Assembly (NCBI GenBank): GCA_009380025.1
Contig: WHSP01000004.1
Coordinates: forward strand, 19,233 to 83,232
Direction of reading: 5' to 3'
DNA: 64,000 bases
From: Gemmatimonas sp.
GTDB taxonomy: Bacteria > Gemmatimonadota > Gemmatimonadetes > Longimicrobiales > Longimicrobiaceae
Under the pieces are notes generated by a model, which was given only the letters and a program-made list of their open reading frames with translations, was not told the DNA's origin and did no database searches. Each line of letters starts with the position of its first letter. Positions within the stretch are counted from its first letter, which is position 1. Below are positions 9,453-17,656 of the stretch, piece after piece. Made by a program: the position numbers and the translations under genes.

Positions 9453-10334
9453 ATGTCGATAGCTCCCCAGATTCAGGACCTCCTCGAGGCTGGTGTCCAT
9501 TTCGGGCACCAGACGAGCCGCTGGAACCCGAAGATGCGCAAGTTCATCTTCGCGGAACGCAACGGCATCTACATCATCGACCTGAAGAAGACGTCGAGGC
9601 AGATCGAGCTGGCGCAGGCGCTAGCGCGGGACGTGATTTCCCGTGGCGACCGTGTCCTGTTCGTTTGTACGAAGCGTCAGCTTCGAGGGATCATCCAGAG
9701 TGAGGCCGAGCGCTCCAACTCGTTCCATGTAACGGAGCGGTGGCTCGGCGGAATGCTGACGAACTTCTCCACGATCAAAAAGCAGATCCGCCGCCTCCGG
9801 GATTTGGAGCGTGGACAGGAGGAAGGCGCGTTCGACTTCTACACGAAGAAGGAGCGCCTCATGCTCGACCGCGAGCGTGAGAAGCTCGAGAAATACCTGG
9901 TGGGTGTGAAGGACATGGCTCGGATCCCCGGGGCACTCTTCGTGGTGGACGCGCGGAAGGAACGGATCGCGGTGAACGAGGCGAACAAGCTCGGCATACC
10001 GGTGATCGCGATCGCCGATACGAATGCCGATCCGGACCTGTTGACGGTGCCGATCGCGGGGAACGACGACGCGATCCGGTCCGTCGGTCTGATCGCGGGC
10101 GCAATCAGCGATGCGATCATCGAGGCGCGGGCTGCGATGCCTGCCGAAGATCGTCGGCGAGCGGACGAGGTCGAGGCGACGGTCTACTCGTCCGAGACGG
10201 GGGAATCCGCACCGGCGGACGATGATCGAAAGGGGGGGCAGAAGCGGCGCCCGAGGCGGAAGCGCCGGCCGCGGCCGGAGGTGATCGCGAACCTGCGCGG
10301 CAGCGGCGAGGGAGAGGGCGGCGAAGGGGAGTGA
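9453..10334 (+). CDS. rpsB: 30S ribosomal protein S2
   Basis: 293 residues. The S2 core is clear: LLEAGVHFGHQTSRWNPKM, the coiled-coil insertion with WLGGMLTNFSTI and RIPGALFVVDARKE, and GIPVIAIADTNADPD. Beyond about residue 235 it has an Asp/Glu then Arg/Lys-rich low-complexity tail (GGQKRRPRRKRRPRP), longer than in E. coli S2 (about 240). S2 joins late to the small subunit near the platform and contacts S1-type proteins. It is followed by tsf, the classical rpsB-tsf pair, with a hairpin in the 157-base gap. Confidence 0.97.
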   Translation: MSIAPQIQDLLEAGVHFGHQTSRWNPKMRKFIFAERNGIYIIDLKKTSRQIELAQALARDVISRGDRVLFVCTKRQLRGIIQSEAERSNSFHVTERWLGGMLTNFSTIKKQIRRLRDLERGQEEGAFDFYTKKERLMLDREREKLEKYLVGVKDMARIPGALFVVDARKERIAVNEANKLGIPVIAIADTNADPDLLTVPIAGNDDAIRSVGLIAGAISDAIIEARAAMPAEDRRRADEVEATVYSSETGESAPADDDRKGGQKRRPRRKRRPRPEVIANLRGSGEGEGGEGE

Positions 10335-10358
10335 CCCTTGCCCGGCAGCTAGCGATCC

Positions 10359-10395
10359 GATGGGGCCACGCCGGGAAACCGATCGTGGCCCCATC
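10359..10395 (+). promoter_or_regulatory. Hairpin between rpsB and tsf
   Basis: GATGGGGCCAC and GTGGCCCCATC form a perfect 11-base-pair stem with a 15-base loop. No T-run follows, so it is unlikely to be a simple terminator. It may be a processing or attenuation element setting S2 against EF-Ts output; that role is inference. Confidence 0.6.
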
Positions 10396-10491
10396 TCACA
10401 AGAGGATCCGAAAGCGCAGCGCGCTCCGCCTGCTCCGAAGGGGCTGACCAGAGCGTCCTGCGAACACCATTCAACGGTACGCGTAGAGCGG

Positions 10492-11085
10492 ATGGCCATC
10501 TCAGCGAGAGAAGTAAAGGAGCTTCGGGACCGAACCGGGGCCGGAATGATGGAGTGCAAGAGCGCTCTGGAAGAGGCGTCGGGTGACATCGAATCCGCGA
10601 TCGACATTCTTCGGGCGCGCGGCGCTGCCAAGGCGGCGAAGCGAGCTGCGCGCGAGGCGAGCGAGGGTGCGATCGGCAGTTACATCCACATGGGCGGCAA
10701 GATCGGCGTGCTGGTGGAAGTGAACTGCGAGACCGATTTCGTGGCCAAGACGGATCAGTTCCAGCAGCTCGTGAAGGACATCGCGATGCATGTTGCCGCA
10801 TCGAACCCGCCGGCGGTGAATCGCGAGCAGATCCCGGAACAAGATGTCGAGAGAGAGCGGGCGGTCTATCGGGAGCAGATGAAGGAATCGGGGAAGCCCG
10901 AGCATCTTTGGGACAAGATCGTGGACGGTAAAATGGAGAAGTTCTTCGCGGAGTCGACCCTCCTCGAGCAGGCGTTCGTGAAGAACCCCGATCAAACCGT
11001 CGGGCAGCTGATCACGGAGGTGTCGGCGAAGACGGGGGAGAAGATCGAGGTTCGACGTTTCGCCCGGTTCGCACTCGGGGACTGA
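10492..11085 (+). CDS. tsf: Elongation factor Ts, short form
   Basis: 197 residues, the guanine-nucleotide exchange factor for EF-Tu. The start MAISAREVKELRDRTGAGMM and the core motif VEVNCETDFVAKT are diagnostic. It is shorter than E. coli EF-Ts (about 283) and close to the compact Thermus form, having a single core subdomain. The ATG at 10492 is preferred over the longer upstream frame because it gives the conserved N-terminus. Its stop overlaps the pyrH start (TGATG). Confidence 0.96.
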   Translation: MAISAREVKELRDRTGAGMMECKSALEEASGDIESAIDILRARGAAKAAKRAAREASEGAIGSYIHMGGKIGVLVEVNCETDFVAKTDQFQQLVKDIAMHVAASNPPAVNREQIPEQDVERERAVYREQMKESGKPEHLWDKIVDGKMEKFFAESTLLEQAFVKNPDQTVGQLITEVSAKTGEKIEVRRFARFALGD

Positions 11086-11861
11086 TGGCCGACACTGCCG
11101 CCTCGGTCGCAGCAGAAGGTGGGGAGGTCGATCGCTCTCCGGCGTCGGACTCGCTGAAATATCCTCGCGTGCTTCTCAAGATCTCCGGTGAGGCCTTGGC
11201 CGGAGAGCAGGGATTCGGGATCGCTCCGCCGGTCATCGACAAGTTGACGGAAGAGATCAAGTCGGTCCACGGCATGGGAATCCAGCTCGGGCTGGTGATC
11301 GGTGGCGGCAACATCGTGCGTGGGACGATCGCCAGCCAGCAAGGCATGGATCGGGTCTCGGCTGACTACATGGGGATGCTCGCCACCGTCATCAATGCGC
11401 TCGCCATTCAGGATCTGTTGGAGCGTAAGAGCGTCGAAACGCGGGTGCTCACCGCGATCAGGATGGAACAGCTGGCGGAGCCCTACATACGGCGGCGTGC
11501 ATTGCGGCATCTGGAGAAGGGACGCGTGGTGATCTTTGCCGGTGGCACCGGCAACCCGTACTTTTCCACGGACACGGGCGCGGTTCTCCGGGGGATCGAA
11601 ATGGAGGCCGACGTCATCATCAAGGCGACGAAGGTATCGGGAGTCTATACAGCGGACCCTGTCCGCGAACCGAACGCGACGTTCATTCCCGAGATCTCCT
11701 TCACCGACGCGATCAATCGGGAGCTGAAGGTTATGGACGCGGCGGCCCTTTCTTTGTGTCGTGAGAACGAGATTCCGATCGTCGTCTTGAATCTGCAGGA
11801 AGCTGGAGCGGTTGGGCGCGCCATCCGCGGCGAGCGCGTCGGAACACTCGTCCATCCCTAG
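11085..11861 (+). CDS. pyrH: UMP kinase
   Basis: 258 residues, amino-acid-kinase fold; phosphorylates UMP to UDP in pyrimidine nucleotide synthesis. Motifs: RVLLKISGEALAG, VIGGGNIVRG, DYMGMLATVINA, FAGGTGNPYFSTDT and the late DAAALSLCRENEIPIVVLNL. About 25 residues precede the usual start (MADTAASVAAEGGEVD...), a small acidic extension. Translationally coupled to tsf by a TGATG overlap and followed by frr after 34 bases. Confidence 0.96.
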   Translation: MADTAASVAAEGGEVDRSPASDSLKYPRVLLKISGEALAGEQGFGIAPPVIDKLTEEIKSVHGMGIQLGLVIGGGNIVRGTIASQQGMDRVSADYMGMLATVINALAIQDLLERKSVETRVLTAIRMEQLAEPYIRRRALRHLEKGRVVIFAGGTGNPYFSTDTGAVLRGIEMEADVIIKATKVSGVYTADPVREPNATFIPEISFTDAINRELKVMDAAALSLCRENEIPIVVLNLQEAGAVGRAIRGERVGTLVHP

Positions 11862-11895
11862 CTCGTAGCTCACGTCAGCCACCTCGAAAAGATCG

Positions 11896-12447
11896 ATGCC
11901 CACCATCCAGGCAGCGCTCAAGCATATGGACGACGCCGTCGAGGCGCTCAGGCGCGACTTCGCCACCGTTCGAACGGGAAAGGCGTCTCCCGCGCTTCTC
12001 GACACGGTCCGAGTGGATGCGTATGGCTGCACAGTGCCGCTCAACCAGGTCGCTACGGTCAGCGCTCCAGAGCCGCGCCTTCTCGTCGTACAACCGTGGG
12101 ACGGATCGATGATCGGCCTGGTCGAGAAGGCGATCCAGATGGCCGACCTCGGTCTGAACCCGTCCAACGACGGAAAGGTCGTCCGGGTACCGATCCCGCC
12201 GCTGACGGAGGAGCGGCGTCGGGAGTACGTCCGTCTGCTCCACAAGATGGCGGAGGAAGCCCGGGTCTCGGTGCGCCATGGGAGGAAAGAGTCGAACGAC
12301 GAGATCAAGCGCATGCAGAAGGGTGGCGAACTTTCGGAGGACCAGAGCCGCCGACGCGGCGAGGAGGTTCAGAAGAGCACCAACGGTCACATCCAGGCTA
12401 TCGACGACCTGCTGCGGCACAAGGAAGCCGAGGTGATGGAAGTCTGA
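11896..12447 (+). CDS. frr: Ribosome recycling factor
   Basis: 183 residues, close to the usual 185. With EF-G it splits post-termination ribosomes. The signature LRRDFATVRTGKASPALLD and the C-terminal KRMQKGGELSEDQSRR and IDDLLRHKEAEVMEV are clear. The pyrH-frr order is standard; the uppS gene that commonly separates frr from cdsA is not here. Confidence 0.96.
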   Translation: MPTIQAALKHMDDAVEALRRDFATVRTGKASPALLDTVRVDAYGCTVPLNQVATVSAPEPRLLVVQPWDGSMIGLVEKAIQMADLGLNPSNDGKVVRVPIPPLTEERRREYVRLLHKMAEEARVSVRHGRKESNDEIKRMQKGGELSEDQSRRRGEEVQKSTNGHIQAIDDLLRHKEAEVMEV

Positions 12448-12513
12448 CGGTGGCGCCCCTATTCACCGTCCAGACCGTGAGGATCAGCGGCCAGGGCTGG
12501 TCCGCTCGTCGCG

Positions 12514-13383
12514 ATGGCTCGATCTGAAACGACGACGCGGGTCCTGGTGGCCCTCGTCGCCATCCCGATCGGGGTGGTCCTGGTGGTCGCAGGCGGTTGG
12601 GCGTTAGCACTCCTCCTCGGCGCGATCGCGGTCGCCGGCGCTCTCGAATTCTATCGGCTGGCCGAACAGAAGGGCATCCAGCCGCTTCGATTCCTGGGAG
12701 GGCTCATCGCGGCCCTCTTCGTAGCTCTTGGGGCGGTCAATCCTGTCGGTGGTCCGGAGGCGGCGGGGTACACTTTGCTCCTCCTCTTCTCAGTCGTCGG
12801 CGTGGCGGTGGTTGCGATCTGGGCCCGAGGTGTCGAGCGCGATCCGCTCCTGGCCTTCAGTACCACCCTCACAGGAGCCGTCTACACGGGTTACCTTCTG
12901 AGTTTTGCGCTCTTCCTTCGACACCTTCCTGGCAGCAGCGGGGTGTGGCATGGCACCGCACTCCTCTTCGCCCCGGTCTTGCTCACGTGGGCCAGCGACA
13001 CGGCCGCGTACTTCGTCGGCCGGCAATGGGGAGCGCGCAAGTTGTTCCCGTCGGTGAGCCCGGGGAAGACGGTGGAGGGCGCGATCGGTGCCGTGGCCGG
13101 CGCCGTTTTGGTAGCCATCGCCTACCGCCACGTCCTCCTGCTGTTCCCCCTATATCACCTCGAGCTCTGGCAAGCTGTGGTGCTCGGAATCCTCGTTTCC
13201 ATCGCCGCGCAGGTCGGCGATCTCGTCGAGTCCCTATTCAAACGGGATGCCGGGGTCAAGGACTCGGGCGCCCTGCTCCCGGGTCATGGCGGTGCACTCG
13301 ATCGTTTCGATTCTCTCTTTTTCACGCTTCCCCTCGGCTACTACTTCTTCCGCCTGGTTTTCAGCGCACAGCAGGCTTTCTGA
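12514..13383 (+). CDS. cdsA: Phosphatidate cytidylyltransferase
   Basis: 289 residues, polytopic membrane enzyme making CDP-diacylglycerol from phosphatidate and CTP for phospholipid synthesis. There are about seven hydrophobic segments. The C-terminal signature KRDAGVKDSGALLPGHGGAL with DRFDSLFF, and SVSPGKTVEG upstream, are characteristic. The stop codon overlaps the first bases of a MITE-like repeat, so that element ended up exactly at the 3' end without truncating the protein. Confidence 0.95.
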   Translation: MARSETTTRVLVALVAIPIGVVLVVAGGWALALLLGAIAVAGALEFYRLAEQKGIQPLRFLGGLIAALFVALGAVNPVGGPEAAGYTLLLLFSVVGVAVVAIWARGVERDPLLAFSTTLTGAVYTGYLLSFALFLRHLPGSSGVWHGTALLFAPVLLTWASDTAAYFVGRQWGARKLFPSVSPGKTVEGAIGAVAGAVLVAIAYRHVLLLFPLYHLELWQAVVLGILVSIAAQVGDLVESLFKRDAGVKDSGALLPGHGGALDRFDSLFFTLPLGYYFFRLVFSAQQAF

Positions 13384-13535
13384 AGGCCATTGATAAATCG
13401 CGCAGCTCTACGTTCCGCTTCCTCGCCGCTCCCTGCGGCGTACAACAGTACGTCTCACTCGCGGCTCGTCGCGCGCCTTGACCTGCACGATTTCTCTTCG
13501 GCCTTCGCGCAGACCGTTCTTCAACAGCCTTCTGA
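13382..13535 (+). repeat. MITE-like intergenic repeat, family A, copy 2
   Basis: The core 13382-13506 has inverted ends: GAAGGCC...AAATCGCGCAG on the left, CTGCACGATTT...GGCCTTC on the right, matching in about 19 of 24 positions. A short tail with TTCAACAGCCTTCTGA follows and is shared with copy 3. It fills the cdsA-dxr gap almost completely. Confidence 0.8.
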
Positions 13536-13538
13536 CCG

Positions 13539-14684
13539 ATGAAAGGCGTGGCGATTCTCGGCGCGACCGGGTCCATCGGGCGGAGCGCGCTCTCTGTCTT
13601 GGACCAGCACCCGGATCGGTTTCGGTTGATTGCGATCACGGCTCACCGAAATGAGGAGGCACTGGAGGATCTGGTCCGCGAGCATCGACCGAGTCTGGCC
13701 GTCCTGTCGGACGTCGGGTCCTCCAAGGGGGAGGCGGGAGCTGGGCGAGTGGACGGCGCGGAGGGGCTCATCGAGGCGGCAACGCATCCCGAGGTCGACA
13801 TCGTTGTGAACGCGCTCGTCGGAGCTGCCGGACTGGAACCGACCGTCGCCGCGCTCCGGGCTGGAAAGCGCGTCGCGCTCGCGAACAAGGAATCGCTGGT
13901 TTGCGGTGGTTCGCTGGTGCTGGAGGCCGCACGCCGAGGTGGTGGGGAACTGATCCCCGTGGACAGCGAGCACAGCGCGATCCTGCAGTGTCTCGAAGGC
14001 TCCTCACGACGCTCGGTCGAACGATTGGTCCTCACGGCTTCTGGCGGACCGTTCCGAACCCTGGATCCCGAACAGCTCGCGAGCGTCACTCCAGGCGATG
14101 CGCTCCGACACCCGACTTGGGAGATGGGCGCCAAAGTTACGGTCGATTCCGCAACCCTGGCGAATAAGGCGCTCGAGGTCATCGAGGCGCACTTTCTTTT
14201 CGGCATTGGGTATGACCGGATCGATGCGGTCGTCCACCCGCAATCGATCGTCCACTCGATGGTCGAGTTCGTGGACGGCTCGGTTCTGGCACAGATGGGA
14301 TTTCCGACGATGGAGATCCCGGTTCTGTATGCGCTCACGTATCCGGACCGTCTTCCCTTTCGGAGTCGGCGGTTCGATCCGGTGGAGGCGGGAAGCCTGA
14401 CTTTCGAGCGGATCAGGGAAGGGGTCTTCCCGGCGTTCTCCCTGGGAGTGAGGGCCGGGCGTGCAGGAGGCGCCCATCCCGCGGTCTTCAACGCCGCCAA
14501 TGAGGTCGCCGTCGATGCGTTCCTCCAGGGACGCATCGGGTTCCTCGACGTCGGTTCGGCGATCGGGAACGCCCTCGACCGTTGGCGAGGGGCCGACGTA
14601 GTCGACGTCGAATCGGTGCTCGAAGTTGACCGCTGGGCGCGCGCAACTACCACCACTTTCATCGAACGACACGCGCATTGCTGA
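13539..14684 (+). CDS. dxr: 1-deoxy-D-xylulose 5-phosphate reductoisomerase
   Basis: 381 residues. NADPH-dependent second step of the MEP isoprenoid pathway. N-terminal Rossmann motif AILGATGSIGRSAL; ALANKESLVCGG; the metal-binding and substrate loop PVDSEHSAILQCL; and HPTWEMGAKVTVDSATLANK. It shows that isoprenoids, and so undecaprenyl carriers, are made by the MEP route. The last 7 bases overlap the rseP start. Confidence 0.97.
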   Translation: MKGVAILGATGSIGRSALSVLDQHPDRFRLIAITAHRNEEALEDLVREHRPSLAVLSDVGSSKGEAGAGRVDGAEGLIEAATHPEVDIVVNALVGAAGLEPTVAALRAGKRVALANKESLVCGGSLVLEAARRGGGELIPVDSEHSAILQCLEGSSRRSVERLVLTASGGPFRTLDPEQLASVTPGDALRHPTWEMGAKVTVDSATLANKALEVIEAHFLFGIGYDRIDAVVHPQSIVHSMVEFVDGSVLAQMGFPTMEIPVLYALTYPDRLPFRSRRFDPVEAGSLTFERIREGVFPAFSLGVRAGRAGGAHPAVFNAANEVAVDAFLQGRIGFLDVGSAIGNALDRWRGADVVDVESVLEVDRWARATTTTFIERHAHC

Positions 14685-16015
14685 CACTGGTCGCATTTCT
14701 CGTAGTCATCGGCGTACTCATCTTCGTCCATGAGCTCGGCCATCTGGTCGCGGCGAAGGCGGTCGATATTGAAGTTCCACGGTTTTCCATCGGCTTTGGC
14801 CCTCGGATCGCCGGCTTCACGCGTGGAGAGACCGAGTATGTCATCTCGGCCCTCCCGCTCGGCGGCTACGTCCGAATGGCCGGGATGGAGGACACGTCCG
14901 CTCTCGAGGGCGGCGCCGACGAGGAACACGTTCCGTCGCCCCGCGACTTCGACGCCAAACCCCTCTGGGCACGTGCGCTCGTCATCTCGGCGGGCGTCGC
15001 GATGAACTTCCTCTTCGCCATCGTCGTCCTTGCCGGCGTCGCCTTGTTCCTGGGTGAGCCCCTCAACCCTACGACGCGCGTTGCGATCGTCGGTGAACCG
15101 ACTGGGGCTTCGGCACCGCTCGCTTCCATCCCTCTGGGTGCGGACCTTCAAGCGGTCGATGGGGAGACTGTCGAAACCTGGAACGACGTGGCCAATGCCC
15201 TGGAAGCGGCGCCCGCGGGTCCGACGACGCTGACCTTCGCCGACGGTTCGGCGGTCGAGTTGACGCTCCCCGCCGGCGATTCGGCACGCGTGGCGATGCT
15301 CCAGCCGTTGCAGCCCTTCACCGAACCCGTGATCGGTGAAGTGACGGCGGGCAGCCCGGCTGCACAGGGGGGCATCGAACCGGGCGACCGGGTCGTGACG
15401 GCTGACGGCGGAGTCGTGGAGACGTGGAATGAGTTCGTGGACATCGTTCGGGACCGACCGGGGGAACCACTCGAGCTGGTCGTCGAGCGCGACGGTCGGC
15501 AGGTCGCTCTAACCCCCGTCGCCGGGACCGAGCGCGAGCTCAATGTCGAGATGGAGCGGGTCGAGATCGGTCGGCTCGGGGTCGCCCCGGAGCAGCAGCT
15601 CGTTTTCCGGAGGATGGGCTTACTCGCGGCCGCGGATTACGGTATCACCACCACCTGGAACACCAGTGCGATGATCGTCGCCCTCGTTGGTGACCTTCTG
15701 ACCGGTCAGGAATCGATGCGTTCGCTCGGTGGACCGCTCGCCATCGGCCAGCTTTCCGGTCAGGCGGCACGTTATGGCCTGGAGATGTTCCTTCAGTGGA
15801 TGGCTCTACTTTCGGTCAATCTGGCCGTCCTGAATTTGCTCCCGATCCCGGTGTTGGATGGAGGCCAGCTGCTTTTCATCGGAGTCGAGGCCGTGCGCGG
15901 CCGGCCCCTCTCCATCGAGCAGCGACTGAGACTGTCCCATGTAGGGCTGATCATCGTCGTCGGAATCATGGTCTGGGCAATCACGAACGACTTCTTGAGA
16001 TTCTTCGGGATCTGA
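14678..16015 (+). CDS. rseP: RIP metalloprotease RseP (site-2 protease)
   Basis: 445 residues. Intramembrane zinc protease that cleaves anti-sigma factors and remnant signal peptides. The first transmembrane helix carries the zinc motif HELGH (residues 18-22); two tandem PDZ domains follow (about 130-200 and 205-290, the second with AAQGGIEPGDRVV); the third zinc ligand is in NLLPIPVLDGGQ. The start is a TTG overlapping the end of dxr, giving a normal N-terminus. cdsA-dxr-rseP is the standard order. Confidence 0.95.
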   Translation: MLTLVAFLVVIGVLIFVHELGHLVAAKAVDIEVPRFSIGFGPRIAGFTRGETEYVISALPLGGYVRMAGMEDTSALEGGADEEHVPSPRDFDAKPLWARALVISAGVAMNFLFAIVVLAGVALFLGEPLNPTTRVAIVGEPTGASAPLASIPLGADLQAVDGETVETWNDVANALEAAPAGPTTLTFADGSAVELTLPAGDSARVAMLQPLQPFTEPVIGEVTAGSPAAQGGIEPGDRVVTADGGVVETWNEFVDIVRDRPGEPLELVVERDGRQVALTPVAGTERELNVEMERVEIGRLGVAPEQQLVFRRMGLLAAADYGITTTWNTSAMIVALVGDLLTGQESMRSLGGPLAIGQLSGQAARYGLEMFLQWMALLSVNLAVLNLLPIPVLDGGQLLFIGVEAVRGRPLSIEQRLRLSHVGLIIVVGIMVWAITNDFLRFFGI

Positions 16016-16062
16016 GTACGGAGGATGCAGCGGCATCCCTTCTGCGCAGGACGGGGCAGGAC

Positions 16063-16091
16063 TTGAGTCGCGGTAGCGATAGGGTTATTTT
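16063..16091 (+). promoter_or_regulatory. Candidate promoter of the DksA-type gene
   Basis: TTGAGT, 17-base spacer, TATTTT, about 97 bases before the zinc-finger protein ATG. This implies the gene is transcribed separately from rseP. Confidence 0.5.
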
Positions 16092-16187
16092 TCGTCGATC
16101 CTCCGACGACTGTCGGAACAGGCGACACCGCTCGAACCGGCGCCTCTGAGCGCCGGTCAACGTTTTTTCGAGGCAGGAGTTTGCTTG

Positions 16188-16571
16188 ATGGAACGGAGTC
16201 AGATCGATCATCTGGAACACAGGCTGCTTCGTGAGCGGGATCGGGCCCTCCGATCCATCGGACGATTTCAGGAGCAGTCGAAGCTGTCGCGTGACACCGC
16301 GGATTCGGACCTGTCGAGCTATTCCTTCCATATGGCCGATCAAGGTACCGACGCGATGGAGCGGGAGAAGTCGTTTTTGTTCGCGAGCAAGGAGGGACGT
16401 TACCTCTACCGGATCGAGGAGGCGCTTCGACGGCTGTACAGCGACCCGGAATCGTTTGGCATCTGCCACAGCTGCAAGTCGCCCATTCCGTTCGATCGCC
16501 TGGATGCTCTTCCCCACGCCCGGTACTGTCTCGACTGCAAAAGGCGCGAGGAGGAAGAGGCTGCGGCCTAA
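16188..16571 (+). CDS. DksA/TraR-type C4 zinc-finger protein
   Basis: 127 residues. An N-terminal helical hairpin rich in Arg/Glu (about residues 5-85) is followed by a four-cysteine zinc finger: CHSC and CLDC separated by about 17 residues. DksA-family proteins bind the RNA polymerase secondary channel and modulate initiation, often with ppGpp. I see no DxxDxA motif in the loop; it reads HMADQGTDAMERE, so DksA-like activity is uncertain. The ATG directly follows a TTG; I chose the ATG. A strong terminator follows. Confidence 0.85.
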   Translation: MERSQIDHLEHRLLRERDRALRSIGRFQEQSKLSRDTADSDLSSYSFHMADQGTDAMEREKSFLFASKEGRYLYRIEEALRRLYSDPESFGICHSCKSPIPFDRLDALPHARYCLDCKRREEEEAAA

Positions 16572-16592
16572 CCGCAGGTACTTCGACCACGA

Positions 16593-16620
16593 AAACGGCC
16601 CGCCATGCGGGCCGTTTCTT
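16593..16620. terminator. Bidirectional intrinsic terminator
   Basis: AAACGGCCCGC and GCGGGCCGTTT form an 11-base-pair stem with a 3-base loop, followed by CTTT on the plus strand. On the minus strand the same stem is followed by TTCG from the A-run. It sits between the convergent dksA-type and walJ-type genes and can serve both. Confidence 0.85.
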
Positions 16621-16672
16621 TACGATTTCTCGTCGGCCTTCGCTCCGACCAGCTATTCAGCAGTCCTCTGGC
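16621..16672 (+). repeat. Half copy of family A repeat
   Basis: TACGATTTCTCGTCGGCCTTCGCTCCGACC followed by TATTCAGCAGTCCTCTGG (read in parts) matches only the right end and tail of the family A elements. It lies directly after the terminator. A minus-oriented half copy with the same sequence is at 53930. Confidence 0.55.
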
Positions 16673-16675
16673 GGC

Positions 16676-17497
16676 CTACAGAAGCGATAGCTGTTCGGGG
16701 GCGACGCGCCGTTTGAGTCGCGACACGTCGATCGGCTCGAGAGGCTCGTGCTGGCGGCCGACGAGCAGCTCCCCGCGGAAGCCCAGCCTCTCGAGCTTGA
16801 TCCCGACCGCGTCCTCCGCCAGGAAAGGATCGTTGGCTTGTTCGCTGAGATGGGCCAGCACTACACCCCCGAGCTCGGGATGATAGATGGTGGAGACCAG
16901 CTCCGCGGCCGCTCGATTCGAGAGGTGACCGTGACTGCCGGCGATCCTCAGCTTCACGGACCACGGGTAGATGCTCTCACGGAGCAGGATCTCGTCGTGA
17001 TTGGACTCGAGCACCAGGAGGTCGCACTCTCGAAGAGCGTGTCGTACGGCGACGTTGGGACGGCCGAGGTCGGTGGCGATCCCGAGCTTCTCTCCCGTCT
17101 CCAGCTCCGAAACCGCGACGGCGAAGGGGTCGACGGCGTCGTGGACGGTGAGGAACGGCTCGATCCGCAAGCCTCCGAGGACGACGGGATGGGCGCAGGA
17201 GTATGATCTGATCTCCTCCGTGCCGCTCAGGAGATGGCGGCAAGCGATGCGCGTGCGATCGCCAAGGTATAGTGGGGTTCCCCAACGCCGTGCGAAGACG
17301 CCGATTCCGCGCGTGTGATCGCTATGTTCGTGGGTGACGAGGAGGGCATCGATCGAATCCGCGTCTCGACCGACCGCGGCGAGCCGACGCTCGAGATCCC
17401 GGCCACTGAAACCGGCGTCTATCAGGAGTCGCGTGGTGGACGATTCGACGAGGATCGAATTGCCGGAGCTTCCGCTTCCCAGGATGGTGACCTTCAC
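16676..17497 (-). CDS. MBL-fold metallo-hydrolase (WalJ/YycJ type)
   Basis: 273 residues. Metallo-beta-lactamase fold with the zinc motif THEHSDH (near residue 56), further ligands in the TVHDAVDP, ATDLG and ESNHD regions, and the late SHGHLSN. The start KVTILGSGSSGNS is typical of WalJ/YycJ proteins, which are linked to cell wall and chromosome maintenance in Firmicutes; the substrate is not established. A REP element separates it from the upstream sugar nucleotide genes on the same strand. Confidence 0.88.
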   Translation of the reverse strand: MKVTILGSGSSGNSILVESSTTRLLIDAGFSGRDLERRLAAVGRDADSIDALLVTHEHSDHTRGIGVFARRWGTPLYLGDRTRIACRHLLSGTEEIRSYSCAHPVVLGGLRIEPFLTVHDAVDPFAVAVSELETGEKLGIATDLGRPNVAVRHALRECDLLVLESNHDEILLRESIYPWSVKLRIAGSHGHLSNRAAAELVSTIYHPELGGVVLAHLSEQANDPFLAEDAVGIKLERLGFRGELLVGRQHEPLEPIDVSRLKRRVAPEQLSLL

Positions 17498-17560
17498 GCG
17501 ATGCTATCGAGGGGGTGTCGATCGGTAGTGCACGATGCCAGAAATACTGCCCCAGACTCG

Positions 17561-17656
17561 ATCATCCCCAGTCGTCAGTCCCGCGGAAACGGGAATCCAG
17601 GACGCCGCGGCCGCCGGGGAAACTGGATCCCCGGCTTCGCGGGGATGACACTACTT
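17561..17656. repeat. REP-type palindrome, family B, copy 1
   Basis: The inverted halves GTCCCGCGGAAACGGGAATC and GGATCCCCGGCTTCGCGGGG flank about 20 bases. It overlaps the last codons and stop of the GlmU-like gene. Shared by four other sites in the window (24061, 29801, 53975, 57382). Confidence 0.8.

Noticed and set aside
13643..15151. Minus-strand open frame of 502 codons
   Set aside because: Opposite dxr and rseP, Arg/Ser-rich composition typical of antisense frames in GC-rich DNA.
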